A stretch of DNA of 64,000 nucleotides from Pseudomonas sp. LBUM920 (GCF_003852315.1 NZ_CP027762.1:911501-975500), one strand, 5' to 3'; shown: positions 7,796 through 18,316, counted from the stretch's first letter. The notes: generated by a model not told the origin, from the letters alone. Translations and numbers: made by a program.

Positions 7796-8758
7796 ATGTC
7801 CGATAAAATTGAACTTCGCGCAGAGGTGCCGTCCGAATTGGGCGGCCAACGCCTCGATCAAGTCGCCGCACAATTATTCGCTGAGCACTCGCGCTCGCGC
7901 CTTTCCGCCTGGATCAAAGACGGCCGCCTGACTGTGGATGGAGCGGTTATCCGCCCGCGAGACATAGTCCATGGCGGTGCGATTCTTGAGCTGACTGCCG
8001 AGCAGGAAGCCCAGGGAGAATGGGTCGCCCAAGACATCGAGCTGGACATCGTCTATGAAGACGACGACATCCTGGTCATCAATAAACCCGCAGGCCTGGT
8101 GGTTCACCCGGCCGCCGGGCACGCTGATGGCACCTTGCTCAATGCCTTGCTGCACCACGTGCCGGACATCATCAATGTCCCGCGCTGCGGCATCGTGCAC
8201 CGCCTGGACAAGGACACCACCGGCCTTATGGTGGTGGCCAAGACTATCCAGGCCCAGACGCAGCTGGTCACACAGTTGCAGAGCCGTAGCGTCAGCCGCA
8301 TCTACGAGTGCATCGTGATTGGCGTGGTGGTGGCGGGTGGCAAGATCAACGCCCCTATCGGTCGCCACGGCCAGCAGCGCCAGCGTATGGCGGTGATGGA
8401 AGGCGGCAAGCAGGCCGTCAGCCACTACCGTGTGCTGGAGCGTTTCCGGTCCCACACTCACGTGCGGGTCAAGCTGGAAACCGGTCGTACGCACCAGATT
8501 CGCGTACACATGGCGCACATTAACTTCCCGTTGGTCGGAGATCCGGCCTACGGCGGTCGCTTCCGTATTCCGCCGGCGGCGAGTCAGACCATGGTTGAAT
8601 CGCTGAAATCCTTCCCGCGTCAGGCGCTGCATGCACGTTTCCTGGAGCTTGATCATCCGACGAGCGGTAAGCGGATGAGCTGGGAATCGCCTCTTCCAGA
8701 CGATCTGGTCTGGTTGTTGTCGCTGCTCAAGCAGGATCGCGAGGCGTTTATCGGATGA
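7796..8758 (+). CDS. rluD: 23S rRNA pseudouridine(1911/1915/1917) synthase
   Basis: Makes the conserved pseudouridines in helix 69 of 23S rRNA. The 320-residue protein has an N-terminal S4 RNA-binding domain (residues 15-75, GGQRLDQVAAQLFAEHSRSRL) and the catalytic domain with HRLDKDTTGLMVVAK at about residue 140, where the Asp is the nucleophile. GRTHQIRVHMAHINFPLVGD is the C-terminal RluA-family motif. The stop overlaps the pgeF start (ATGA), giving an rluD-pgeF operon as in most proteobacteria. The 149-base gap to bamD holds both promoters. Confidence 0.97.
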   Translation: MSDKIELRAEVPSELGGQRLDQVAAQLFAEHSRSRLSAWIKDGRLTVDGAVIRPRDIVHGGAILELTAEQEAQGEWVAQDIELDIVYEDDDILVINKPAGLVVHPAAGHADGTLLNALLHHVPDIINVPRCGIVHRLDKDTTGLMVVAKTIQAQTQLVTQLQSRSVSRIYECIVIGVVVAGGKINAPIGRHGQQRQRMAVMEGGKQAVSHYRVLERFRSHTHVRVKLETGRTHQIRVHMAHINFPLVGDPAYGGRFRIPPAASQTMVESLKSFPRQALHARFLELDHPTSGKRMSWESPLPDDLVWLLSLLKQDREAFIG

Positions 8759-9480
8759 ATGACTGGCTGATTCCTGACTGGCCAGCGCCGGCTCAGGTTA
8801 AAGCCTGCGTCACCACCCGTGCGGGCGGCGTCAGTCTGGCGCCGTTCGACAGCCTCAACCTGGGCGATCATGTCGAGGACAGCCTTGAAGCCGTCCTTGA
8901 GAATCGCCGTCGTCTGACCGACGCCTTTGATATTCAGCCTGCGTGGCTGCGCCAAGTCCACGGCGTGACCGTGGTCGAGGCTGACCCCTCGCGCATCGCC
9001 GAAGCCGATGGCAGTTGGACCAGCACGCCTGGTATCGCCTGCACATCCATGACTGCCGATTGTTTGCCCGCGTTGTTCTGCAACCGCGCCGGTACTCGCG
9101 TGGCGGCCGCCCATGCCGGTTGGCGTGGGCTGGCAGCGGGTGTGCTTGAAGCCGCTTTCGAAAGCCTGGGCTGCGAGCCAGCCGATGTGTTGGTCTGGCT
9201 GGGCCCTGCCATTGGCCCACAAGCCTTTGAAGTCGGCCCGGAAGTGCGCGAAACCTTCATGCAGCAACTGCCGATCACCGCTGAAGCCTTCGTGCCAAGC
9301 CTCAACCCCGGCAAGTACATGGCTGACATTTACCAGTTGGCGCGTTTGCGGCTCGCCGCGCGTGGAGTCACCGCTGTTTATGGTGGCGGTTATTGCACCG
9401 TGACTGACCCGCGCTTCTTTTCTTACCGTCGCAGCCCCCGCACGGGTCGATTTGCCTCCCTTATCTGGCTTGAGCGCTAG
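8755..9480 (+). CDS. pgeF: Purine nucleoside phosphorylase/peptidoglycan editing factor PgeF (YfiH)
   Basis: Member of the multicopper-laccase-like DUF152 family (YfiH/LACC1), 241 residues. It shows the zinc/active-site residues in WLRQVHG (about residue 66), TADCLPALF (about 103) and AAAHAGWRGLAAG (about 120), with WLGPAIGPQAFEVG further on. Known roles are purine nucleoside phosphorolysis in vitro and, for E. coli PgeF, removal of L-Ser misincorporated into peptidoglycan stems; which applies here cannot be told. Translationally coupled to rluD by a 4-base overlap. Confidence 0.93.
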   Translation: MNDWLIPDWPAPAQVKACVTTRAGGVSLAPFDSLNLGDHVEDSLEAVLENRRRLTDAFDIQPAWLRQVHGVTVVEADPSRIAEADGSWTSTPGIACTSMTADCLPALFCNRAGTRVAAAHAGWRGLAAGVLEAAFESLGCEPADVLVWLGPAIGPQAFEVGPEVRETFMQQLPITAEAFVPSLNPGKYMADIYQLARLRLAARGVTAVYGGGYCTVTDPRFFSYRRSPRTGRFASLIWLER

Positions 9481-9526
9481 ACTCTCTTGACTTGGGTAAA
9501 TGCTGATCCACATCAACGATAACCCG

Positions 9527-9554
9527 CTTGAATCTTGCAGAATCCACCCCATCT
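9527..9554 (+). promoter_or_regulatory. Sigma-32 heat-shock promoter of clpB
   Basis: CTTGAA at 9527-9532, a 14-base spacer and CCCCATCT at 9547-9554 match the RpoH consensus (CTTGAA N13-14 CCCCATNT) in every defined position. It is about 97 bases upstream of the clpB ATG, leaving an untranslated leader of roughly 85-90 bases. Confidence 0.93.
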
Positions 9555-9594
9555 ATAGGGGTATCTGGCAGGTTTCTTCATTCAGGATGCGTTA

Positions 9595-9618
9595 CTCGCG
9601 AGCAAGCTCGCTCGCACA
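9595..9618. repeat. Single REP-like hairpin in the clpB leader
   Basis: The stretch around GCGAG-CAAG-CTCGC (9598-9611) has the head motif of the REP elements at 37782 and 53356 (TCGCGAGCAAGC) but without an inverted partner. It lies between the sigma-32 promoter and the clpB ribosome binding site, so it is part of the mRNA leader. Confidence 0.65.
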
Positions 9619-9650
9619 TAGCTCCGGCCTGCTCAAAAGGAAGGTGACTA

Positions 9651-12215
<2,565 letters not shown>

Positions 12216-12240
12216 GCCCAGCCTGTATGGCTATAAGAGG

Positions 12241-12268
12241 AGGCCCCGCATTGCGGGGCCTTTTTTTT
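12241..12268 (+). terminator. Rho-independent terminator of clpB
   Basis: GGCCCCGC-att-GCGGGGCC followed by eight T, 25 bases after the clpB stop. Confidence 0.95.
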
Positions 12269-12400
12269 CGATAGGGCGTTGAACTGTAAGGCAAAGGCTT
12301 GTAAAGTGCGCCCCGCAGCAACGTCAGCCCACGGGTTTCTTCTCCCCAAGAAGAAATCAGAAAGAAGCGCAAATCATTGTCTTAAAAGCAATTTAAAGGG

Positions 12401-12428
12401 TTGACAGGGGTTTTTAAGATTGTAGAAT
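12401..12428 (+). promoter_or_regulatory. Sigma-70 promoter of the tRNA cluster
   Basis: TTGACA at 12401-12406, a 16-base spacer and TAGAAT at 12423-12428, followed directly by AGCGCGCCTC, a GC-rich discriminator of the kind seen on stringently controlled stable-RNA promoters. It is 90 bases upstream of tRNA-Asn. The rest of the 302-base gap between clpB and tRNA-Asn (12216-12517) holds only the clpB terminator and AT-rich sequence upstream of this promoter. Confidence 0.85.
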
Positions 12429-12517
12429 AGCGCGCCTCAGAGACATGAACGTAGCGATACGGACAAGCCGAAGAGAACGTTTCAACGCAGTAAAGTTACA
12501 CATTTGAAATATGCAGT

Positions 12518-12593
12518 TCCGTGATAGCTCAGTCGGTAGAGCAAATGACTGTTAATCATTGGGTCCCAGGTTCGAGTCCTGGTCACGGAGCCA
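12518..12593 (+). tRNA. tRNA-Asn (GTT)
   Basis: 76 bases with a complete cloverleaf: acceptor TCCGTGA/TCACGGA, anticodon GTT at 12551-12553, T arm GGTTCGAGTCC, and an encoded CCA. First gene of a tRNA-Asn, -Pro, -Lys, -Pro array. Confidence 0.98.
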
Positions 12594-12603
12594 ATTTCAA
12601 AAC

Positions 12604-12680
12604 CGGGGTATAGCGCAGTCCGGTAGCGCGCCTGCTTTGGGAGCAGGATGTCAGGAGTTCGAATCCCCTTACCCCGACCA
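12604..12680 (+). tRNA. tRNA-Pro (TGG), copy 1
   Basis: 77 bases, acceptor CGGGGTA/TACCCCG, anticodon TGG at 12638-12640, encoded CCA. Its sequence is identical to the second copy at 12856-12932. Confidence 0.98.
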
Positions 12681-12685
12681 TTTTT

Positions 12686-12761
12686 GGGTCGTTAGCTCAG
12701 TTGGTAGAGCAGTTGGCTTTTAACCAATTGGTCGTAGGTTCGAATCCCACACGACCCACCA
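12686..12761 (+). tRNA. tRNA-Lys (TTT)
   Basis: 76 bases, acceptor GGGTCGT/ACGACCC, anticodon TTT at 12719-12721, encoded CCA. It lies between two identical tRNA-Pro genes. Confidence 0.98.
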
Positions 12762-12825
12762 TTTTTGAGACCAGTTAACGCTGGGATCAGATCTTAAGAT
12801 CAGAGGTCAAAAGCCCTGGTCGCAG

Positions 12826-12853
12826 AAGGCGACTGAAAGGTCGCCTTTTTTTT
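12826..12853 (+). terminator. Terminator between tRNA-Lys and the second tRNA-Pro
   Basis: AAGGCGA-ctgaaagg-TCGCCTT followed by a T run. It suggests that the second tRNA-Pro, which begins within three bases of it, is a duplicated tail unit or depends on read-through. Confidence 0.88.
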
Positions 12854-12855
12854 AC

Positions 12856-12932
12856 CGGGGTATAGCGCAGTCCGGTAGCGCGCCTGCTTTGGGAGCAGGA
12901 TGTCAGGAGTTCGAATCCCCTTACCCCGACCA
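12856..12932 (+). tRNA. tRNA-Pro (TGG), copy 2
   Basis: Identical over all 77 bases to the copy at 12604-12680, including CCA. It starts immediately after a terminator; no separate promoter is visible between. Confidence 0.98.
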
Positions 12933-12940
12933 TATTAAAA

Positions 12941-12973
12941 ATCCTCGTATCGAAAGATACGGGGATTTTTTTT
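12941..12973 (+). terminator. Terminator of the tRNA cluster
   Basis: ATCCTCGTATC-gaaa-GATACGGGGAT followed by eight T, just after the second tRNA-Pro. Confidence 0.93.
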
Positions 12974-13095
12974 GCCTGTTGTTTGGCCTCACTTGTGCGA
13001 ATTCCAAACAGATATTGTGCTGATGGGTGCGTTGGTGCACTGACCGCGGCCTCCTAGACTGGGCCTCGTCAATTCACTCGCCTCAAGGAATCTGC

Positions 13096-13833
13096 ATGAT
13101 GATCCTCACTCCAACCGCTCTCCCTGTCCGTTCGCTATCTGCCGTACTCAAGTCCACGCTCGTTGGCCTCGGTATGATGGTGGGCCTCGGCCCTTACGCT
13201 GTCGCCGCTGAAACAACCACGCACCCGCAGCCGACCATTCGCGCGATGTTGGGGGCAAAGCCGACCGACCGTCTTGACCCGAAAACCACCGCTTTGCTGA
13301 TCATCGACTTCCAGAATGAATACTTCACCGGCCGCATGCCGATCCCTGACGGCATGAAAGCCCTGGAAAACACCCAGCGTCTGATCAAGTTTGCCGACAA
13401 GGAAAGCATCCCGGTCATTCACGTGCAGCACATTGCCCCGGACGACGCGCCGGTCTTCGCCAAGAATGGCAAGACCGTCGATTTTCACCCGCTGATGAAG
13501 CCTCGTGCACAAGACAAGCTCGTGCAGAAGACCACGGTCAGCGTGTTTGCCAGCACCGACCTGGATGCGCAATTGAAGAAAGCCGGCGTCAAAACCCTGA
13601 TTATCAGTGGCCTGATGACTCACGCCTGTGTCGCCGGCGCCGCCCGTGACGCCGCGCCGTTGGGCTATGACGTTGTGGTAGCATCCGATGCCAGTGCCAC
13701 ACGGGCTATTACCCGCGCCGATGGCCGTTCGGTAACCAAGGATGAGTTGCACAACTCGGCACTGGCTGAAATCGAAGACACCTTCGGTTCGGTGCTGACC
13801 ACCTCGCAAATTATCGCTTTGCCGGTTAACTGA
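13096..13833 (+). CDS. Exported isochorismatase-family cysteine hydrolase
   Basis: 245 residues. Residues 1-38 form a signal peptide (hydrophobic LKSTLVGLGMMVGLG, then YAVAA/E), unusual for this mainly cytoplasmic family. The hydrolase fold follows: ALLIIDFQNEYF (catalytic Asp), the Lys in VQKTTVSVF, and THACVAGAARDA with the nucleophilic Cys. Relatives hydrolyse amides (nicotinamidase, N-carbamoylsarcosine amidase) or isochorismate; the substrate here is unknown. The ATG at 13096 is preceded by AAGGA; the frame upstream to 13027 adds no signal. A LysR regulator starts 31 bases downstream on the same strand and may control it. Confidence 0.85.
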   Translation: MMILTPTALPVRSLSAVLKSTLVGLGMMVGLGPYAVAAETTTHPQPTIRAMLGAKPTDRLDPKTTALLIIDFQNEYFTGRMPIPDGMKALENTQRLIKFADKESIPVIHVQHIAPDDAPVFAKNGKTVDFHPLMKPRAQDKLVQKTTVSVFASTDLDAQLKKAGVKTLIISGLMTHACVAGAARDAAPLGYDVVVASDASATRAITRADGRSVTKDELHNSALAEIEDTFGSVLTTSQIIALPVN

Positions 13834-13864
13834 TTCCCCTGACCACCTTGGGATCGCCTGCTTC

Positions 13865-14752
13865 ATGAACCAGTTATCTGCCATGCGCGCCTTTCGGTGC
13901 ATCGTCGAAGCCAAGGGTTTTTCTGCAGCCGCAGAACGCCTGGAGACCACGCATTCGACGATTTCCCGGCAATTGCAGCAATTGGAGATTGAGCTGGGCG
14001 CCCAACTGATCAACCGCAACACGCGACGCTTCAGTCTGACGGGGGCCGGGGAGCAGTACTACGCCGCGTGCGTGGATATCCTTGATCGTCTTGACGCTGC
14101 ATCCCAGGCCATCGCCCACGGGCACCAACGCCCCGAAGGCCTGCTGAGGGTCAGTGTGCCGCTGGTGGTGGGCACACTGGATCTACCGCATTGGCTACCG
14201 GGTTTTCAACGACGATATCCGGATATTGAGCTGCAGCTGTGCTGTGATGATCAGTTCGTCGACCTGGTGGCCGACGGGTTTGATGTCGCGATACGCATTG
14301 CCAGCGCCCTGGCGGACACGTCATTGATTGCCCGCACGTTGACCCTGTCCAGCCAGGTTCTGGTCGCGTCGCCGAGCTACATCGGCCGCCATGGGTTGCC
14401 GCGTTCGGCGCAGGAGCTCGACAACCATCACTTGCTGACTTTCATTGGGGCTTCGTCGGATTGGCAACTGAGCGCGGCGCGTGGCGCGGTGGTTACGGTC
14501 ACCCCATCGGGGCGGTTCAGCACCAACACCATCAGTGCGTTGCACGCGGCCACGTTGGCGGGGGCGGGTATTGCGTGTTTCACCCAGGCCACTGTGCACA
14601 GCGACTTGGCGCACGGTCAGCTTGTGCGAATCCTGCCCAATTATTCATTGGGCGAGCGGCACTATTACGCCCTTTATCCACAGTCCCGGCACTTGGCGCC
14701 GAAGGTGCGGGCGTTTGTCGACTACATGGCTGAGTTCTACCAGCAGATTTAG
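13865..14752 (+). CDS. LysR-family transcriptional regulator
   Basis: 295 residues. The N-terminal winged helix (residues 1-60) reads MNQLSAMRAFRCIVEAKGFSAAAERL...STISRQLQQLEIELGAQL, the standard LysR DNA-binding region. The rest is a periplasmic-binding-protein-like effector domain with LLRVSVPLVVG and DGFDVAIRI. It belongs to the large group of AaeR/DsdC-like regulators whose ligand cannot be predicted. It lies 31 bases behind the exported isochorismatase-type hydrolase, in the same direction, so co-transcription is likely. A shared terminator separates it from ndh. Confidence 0.92.
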   Translation: MNQLSAMRAFRCIVEAKGFSAAAERLETTHSTISRQLQQLEIELGAQLINRNTRRFSLTGAGEQYYAACVDILDRLDAASQAIAHGHQRPEGLLRVSVPLVVGTLDLPHWLPGFQRRYPDIELQLCCDDQFVDLVADGFDVAIRIASALADTSLIARTLTLSSQVLVASPSYIGRHGLPRSAQELDNHHLLTFIGASSDWQLSAARGAVVTVTPSGRFSTNTISALHAATLAGAGIACFTQATVHSDLAHGQLVRILPNYSLGERHYYALYPQSRHLAPKVRAFVDYMAEFYQQI

Positions 14753-14758
14753 CCCAAT

Positions 14759-14795
14759 AAAAAATCCCCCTATCGTGAGACAGGGGGATTTTTTC
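14759..14795. terminator. Bidirectional terminator between LysR gene and ndh
   Basis: AAAATCCCCCT-atcgtgag-ACAGGGGGATTTTTT: a strong stem flanked by A and T runs serving both convergent genes. Confidence 0.93.
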
Positions 14796-14810
14796 CTGCC
14801 GTTCAGTCAA

Positions 14811-16109
14811 TCAGTGCAGCTTGAGCCTTGGCTCGGTTCCGCGCCCGATCTTGCTGCCGAGCATCAGCATGGCCGTGCGGAAGAAACCGTACAACGCCAT
14901 CTGGTGCATGCGGTACAGCGATACATAGAACATCCGCGCCAGCCAGCCTTCCAGCATCACGCTGCCGGTCAGGTTGCCCATCAAGTTACCCACCGCCGAG
15001 AAACGTGACAGCGAGATCAGCGAGCCGTAGTCGGTGTACTTGTAGGACGGCAGGTCCTTGCCTTCAATCCGCAGTTTCAGTGACTTGGCCAGCAACGAAG
15101 CCTGCTGGTGAGCTGCTTGTGCGCGGGGCGGTACATTGCGGTCGGTGCCTGGTTGCGGGCAGGCGGCGCAGTCGCCAAAGGCGAAGATATTTTCGTCGCG
15201 GGTGGTCTGCAGCGTCGGCAACACCTGCAATTGGTTGATGCGGTTGGTTTCCAGACCGTCGATGTCCTTGAGGAAGCCCGGCGCGCGAATCCCGGCGGCC
15301 CACACCTTCAAGCTGGCCGGAATGACCTGGCCGCTGCTGGTGATCAGGGCGTCGGCCGTCACTTCACTGACCGCCGAATTGGTCAGCACGGTGACCCCGA
15401 GTTTCTCCAGGGTTTTATGCACCGGCCCGCCAATTCGTTCCGGCAACGCGGGCAATACCCGCGGGCCGGCTTCGATCAGGGTGATGTGCATGTTTTCCGG
15501 TTTGATCTTGTCCAGGCCGTACGCTGCCAGCTCGTGGGCGGCGTTATGCAGCTCGGCGGCCAGCTCAACGCCGGTGGCGCCGGCGCCGACGATGGCAACG
15601 CTGATCTGTTCAATGGTATCGGTCTGCCCGGCATGGGCGCGCAGGTAGTGGTTGAGCAACTGCTGGTGGAAACGCTCGGCCTGTTTGCGTGTGTCGAGGA
15701 ACAGGCAGTGTTGCGCTGCGCCCTCGGTGCCGAAATCATTGGTGGTACTGCCGACTGCGATCACCAGGCTGTCATAGCCCAGCACGCGCGCCGGCACCAG
15801 TTCGCGGCCTTCTTCGTCAAGGGTGGCGGCCAGCTGAATCTTTTTCTGTTCGCGGTCAAGTCCGCTCATGCGCCCCAGCTGGAACTCGAAGTGGTTCCAT
15901 TTGGCCTGGGCAACATAATTGAGTTCGTCTTCAGAAGAGTTCAGCGAGCCGGCAGCTACTTCGTGCAGCAGTGGCTTCCAGATGTGGGTCAGGTTGGCGT
16001 CCACCAGCGTAACGCTGGCGGTACCGCGCTTGCCCAGAGTCTTACCCAGGCGGGTAGCCAACTCCAGGCCGCCGGCGCCGCCGCCGACGATAATAATACG
16101 ATGGGTCAT
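14811..16109 (-). CDS. ndh: Type II NADH dehydrogenase
   Basis: Non-proton-pumping NADH:quinone oxidoreductase bound to the inner face of the cytoplasmic membrane. The 432-residue protein has two Rossmann motifs: RIIIVGGGAGGLELATRLG for FAD at the start and VAIVGAGATGVELAAEL for NADH near residue 170. The AFGDCAACPQPG segment and the amphipathic C-terminus (AVGNLMGNLTGSVMLEGWLARMFYVSLYRMHQ) agree with NDH-2. The ATG at 16109 gives MTHRIIIVGGG; the five extra codons upstream are not needed. Followed upstream on the same strand by DUF3094 and DUF1780 genes. Confidence 0.96.
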   Translation of the reverse strand: MTHRIIIVGGGAGGLELATRLGKTLGKRGTASVTLVDANLTHIWKPLLHEVAAGSLNSSEDELNYVAQAKWNHFEFQLGRMSGLDREQKKIQLAATLDEEGRELVPARVLGYDSLVIAVGSTTNDFGTEGAAQHCLFLDTRKQAERFHQQLLNHYLRAHAGQTDTIEQISVAIVGAGATGVELAAELHNAAHELAAYGLDKIKPENMHITLIEAGPRVLPALPERIGGPVHKTLEKLGVTVLTNSAVSEVTADALITSSGQVIPASLKVWAAGIRAPGFLKDIDGLETNRINQLQVLPTLQTTRDENIFAFGDCAACPQPGTDRNVPPRAQAAHQQASLLAKSLKLRIEGKDLPSYKYTDYGSLISLSRFSAVGNLMGNLTGSVMLEGWLARMFYVSLYRMHQMALYGFFRTAMLMLGSKIGRGTEPRLKLH

Positions 16110-16169
16110 GGGGATATCTCGCAAGGCTAAAAGAAATCGGAGCAGTTACCCCCGCGAGCGCCAGGCAGC

Positions 16170-16343
16170 TCATAGCGTCAGGTAACTCAAAAGGCGGCTC
16201 AGCAGACCGAGCCCGATCACCGCCACCAGCACCACACCAAGGAGCAGCCACGGCCGGAAAGGCTTGCGCTCGACTCGGTTCTGGGAGAGTTGCAGGTACT
16301 CTTCGACATGCTGTTGGTCATCGGGGTTCAGGCGGCTGGTCAT
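16170..16343 (-). CDS. DUF3094 small membrane protein
   Basis: 57 residues: a charged N-terminus MTSRLNPDDQQHVEEYL, then a basic stretch ERKPFRP and a single C-terminal membrane helix LLLGVVLVAVIGLGLLSRLL. This is the DUF3094 pattern, a Pseudomonas-type family usually found next to ndh. The ATG at 16343 is favoured over 16370 because the family starts at MTSRLN. No function is known; its position 60 bases upstream of ndh suggests co-expression. Confidence 0.85.
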   Translation of the reverse strand: MTSRLNPDDQQHVEEYLQLSQNRVERKPFRPWLLLGVVLVAVIGLGLLSRLLSYLTL

Positions 16344-16432
16344 AAAGGCCTCGTCAGGTAGACGTTGCAAAAGGGCGCCACGTTACAGTCAGCAGATTGG
16401 CGGTGTCGCCACAAGCGTAGCCTGTGCCCGCG

Positions 16433-17062
16433 TCACAGGCTGATGCCCACGTCGAATACTATGCTGCGGCCCAAGTTGTTGCGCAAGAAATCCGGGGCAT
16501 CAGGATGAGCGAACAGCACCCGGGCAAAGGTCGGCCCGACCAGCGACAGCGAGCGCCAGCCCTGGCGCAAGTATTCGGTAGGGGGCGGAAAATGGCTGTT
16601 GAGGTCCAGCACTTCGCGCTTGAGACTGGTGAAGGCGATGAGGTCCAGCTCGCCCAGGTCAATGCCGCGTTCTTTATAGTTGTGCGCTTTTTTGCGCAGC
16701 GTCGGCGCCAGGCGCAACAGGAATTCATGGGCGGGGATGCGCCGCGGCTTGGCTTCGCGCCGGACCAACTGGCTCAGGGAAAACGCGCTGCGTCGGCGCA
16801 GCAACTCATCGCGCCATTCGTCGTTCAGGCGCCGGCCTTCATCCAATACAAAAAACACCTCGAAACAGGCGTCGCGAAACAACACATCCGGCGGTTCTTG
16901 ACCGGCGGCATGAAACTCCTCGGCCCGGTAGGGCACATTCAAGCCTTGCAGCAGGCGCTGGCAGACCCAACGCTCACGCTCCCATTTGCGGGCATTGGAC
17001 AGGAACGCATTGGCTTGTTCGGCCGCTACGGTGAGCAGGCGCAAGTAATCTGAGTCATCCAT
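16433..17062 (-). CDS. DUF1780 domain protein
   Basis: 209-residue cytoplasmic protein of the DUF1780 family (MDDSDYLRLLTVAAEQANAFL at the start, FRDACFEVFFVLDEGRR at residues 61-77). The family is thought to have a nuclease-like fold, but activity has not been shown to my knowledge. It carries many charged residues and no membrane helix or signal. It is divergent from the exported thioredoxin-like gene at 17163 and lies upstream of DUF3094-ndh on the same strand. Confidence 0.82.
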   Translation of the reverse strand: MDDSDYLRLLTVAAEQANAFLSNARKWERERWVCQRLLQGLNVPYRAEEFHAAGQEPPDVLFRDACFEVFFVLDEGRRLNDEWRDELLRRRSAFSLSQLVRREAKPRRIPAHEFLLRLAPTLRKKAHNYKERGIDLGELDLIAFTSLKREVLDLNSHFPPPTEYLRQGWRSLSLVGPTFARVLFAHPDAPDFLRNNLGRSIVFDVGISL

Positions 17063-17162
17063 ATTTGCAGCTTAGCGTCCAAATGATGACCGCAGGAAGT
17101 CTTGCTTTAAACGGCCGGTGTAGACTGGCTACTCGACCCTCATTCGAATCAAGGAGTCTGCG

Positions 17163-17630
17163 GTGAAGTTTTTCGTGGTGCTGTTGCTGAGTCTTTTACC
17201 GTTGTGGGCCCAAGCCGTTGAGGTGGGTGAGCGCGTGGCGCCATGGACCCTGCTCGACCAGTTCGACCAGGCCTACACCCTGGATGACCAGGCGCAGATT
17301 TTGCTGGTAGCCCGCAGCATGGACGCCGCCAAGCAGGTAGATGCCGCGCTGCAAGGCCAGCCCAAGGGCTACCTCGAGGCGCGCCACGCGGTGTTCATCG
17401 CCGATATCCAGCGCATGCCCCGGCTCATCGCCAAGCTGTTCGCCGTGCCGGCGATGCAGGCCTACAACTACCGGGTCATGCTGGACCGTGATGCGCGTAT
17501 TGCCCCGCGTTACCCAGGGGCTGTGGATAAAGTGCTGTGGCTGCAACTCGATAGCGGCAAGTTGATTGCGCAGCACGAATACAGCTCCGCCGACGAGCTG
17601 CGCCAGGCACTGGAGCAGGTGAAGCCGTGA
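17163..17630 (+). CDS. Exported thioredoxin-like fold protein of unknown function
   Basis: 155 residues, GTG start preceded by AAGGAG. Residues 1-18 are a signal peptide (MKFFVVLLLSLLPLWAQA/VEVG). The mature part reads like a thioredoxin fold without a CxxC active site (VGERVAPWTLLDQFDQAYTLDDQAQILLVAR), and it contains no cysteine at all, so a redox role is unlikely. Databases often label relatives 'FAD/FMN-containing dehydrogenase', which the sequence does not support. The stop overlaps the GTG start of the next membrane protein, so the two probably work together in the envelope. Confidence 0.75.
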   Translation: MKFFVVLLLSLLPLWAQAVEVGERVAPWTLLDQFDQAYTLDDQAQILLVARSMDAAKQVDAALQGQPKGYLEARHAVFIADIQRMPRLIAKLFAVPAMQAYNYRVMLDRDARIAPRYPGAVDKVLWLQLDSGKLIAQHEYSSADELRQALEQVKP

Positions 17631-18316
17631 TCAGTGCCGCCGTGCTGGCGCCGGAAACCCTCAGCATCGGCTGGCTGTTGTATGCGCCCGTGGTGATGTG
17701 GGCAATCCTGCGCTCGCCATGGGTCGAGCTGTTCGCCGACCGGCGGCGTCAGCATCTGCTGTTTGGTACGGTGTTCGCGCTGTTCATGTTGTGGCTGGTG
17801 CGGCGGGATTTCGATACGGGCGTTTCCTACCACTTTATCGGCATGACCGCCGTGACCCTGCTGCTCGACTGGCCTCTGGCAATCGTCGGCGGGTTGGCGG
17901 CGCAGTTCGGGCTGGTGTTGCTGGGGCGTCAGGACTTGGCCGCCGTCGGGGTCAATGGCCTGCTGCTGATCGTGTTGCCGGTGCTGGTTACGGAAGGCTG
18001 TGCAGTGCTGGTAGAGCGCGCCCAACCCCGCAATCCCTTTGTGTATATCTTCTGCTCGGGCTTTTTCGCCGCCGCACTGTCGGCGCTGCTCTGTTTGCTG
18101 GCTGCGCTGGGGTTGCTGTGGTTTGACGGGCGTTTTGCGATGCCGGAGTGGCTGGAAGACTTTATCGGCTACCTGTGGCTGATTATCTTCCCCGAAGCCT
18201 TTATCAACGGCATGGTCATCAGCGCCCTGGTGGTGTTTTCCCCGGAGTGGCTTGAGACCTTCAACCGTACGCGCTATCTCTCTGCGCCATGGAAGGACGA
18301 CGATTCGCGGCGTTGA
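17627..18316 (+). CDS. CbiM-like (energy-coupling factor-type) integral membrane protein
   Basis: 229 residues with six or seven membrane helices. The plan resembles the CbiM family of substrate-binding membrane components for cobalt/nickel ECF uptake (short N-terminus, helices, FIGYLWLIIFPEAFINGMVISALVVF at the end). However, the N-terminal Met-His metal-binding motif (MHIxDG) of CbiM is absent, so a metal substrate is doubtful. No ECF ATPase is nearby. GTG start overlaps the preceding gene's stop. Call by fold similarity from memory; role unknown. Confidence 0.65.
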   Translation: MISAAVLAPETLSIGWLLYAPVVMWAILRSPWVELFADRRRQHLLFGTVFALFMLWLVRRDFDTGVSYHFIGMTAVTLLLDWPLAIVGGLAAQFGLVLLGRQDLAAVGVNGLLLIVLPVLVTEGCAVLVERAQPRNPFVYIFCSGFFAAALSALLCLLAALGLLWFDGRFAMPEWLEDFIGYLWLIIFPEAFINGMVISALVVFSPEWLETFNRTRYLSAPWKDDDSRR

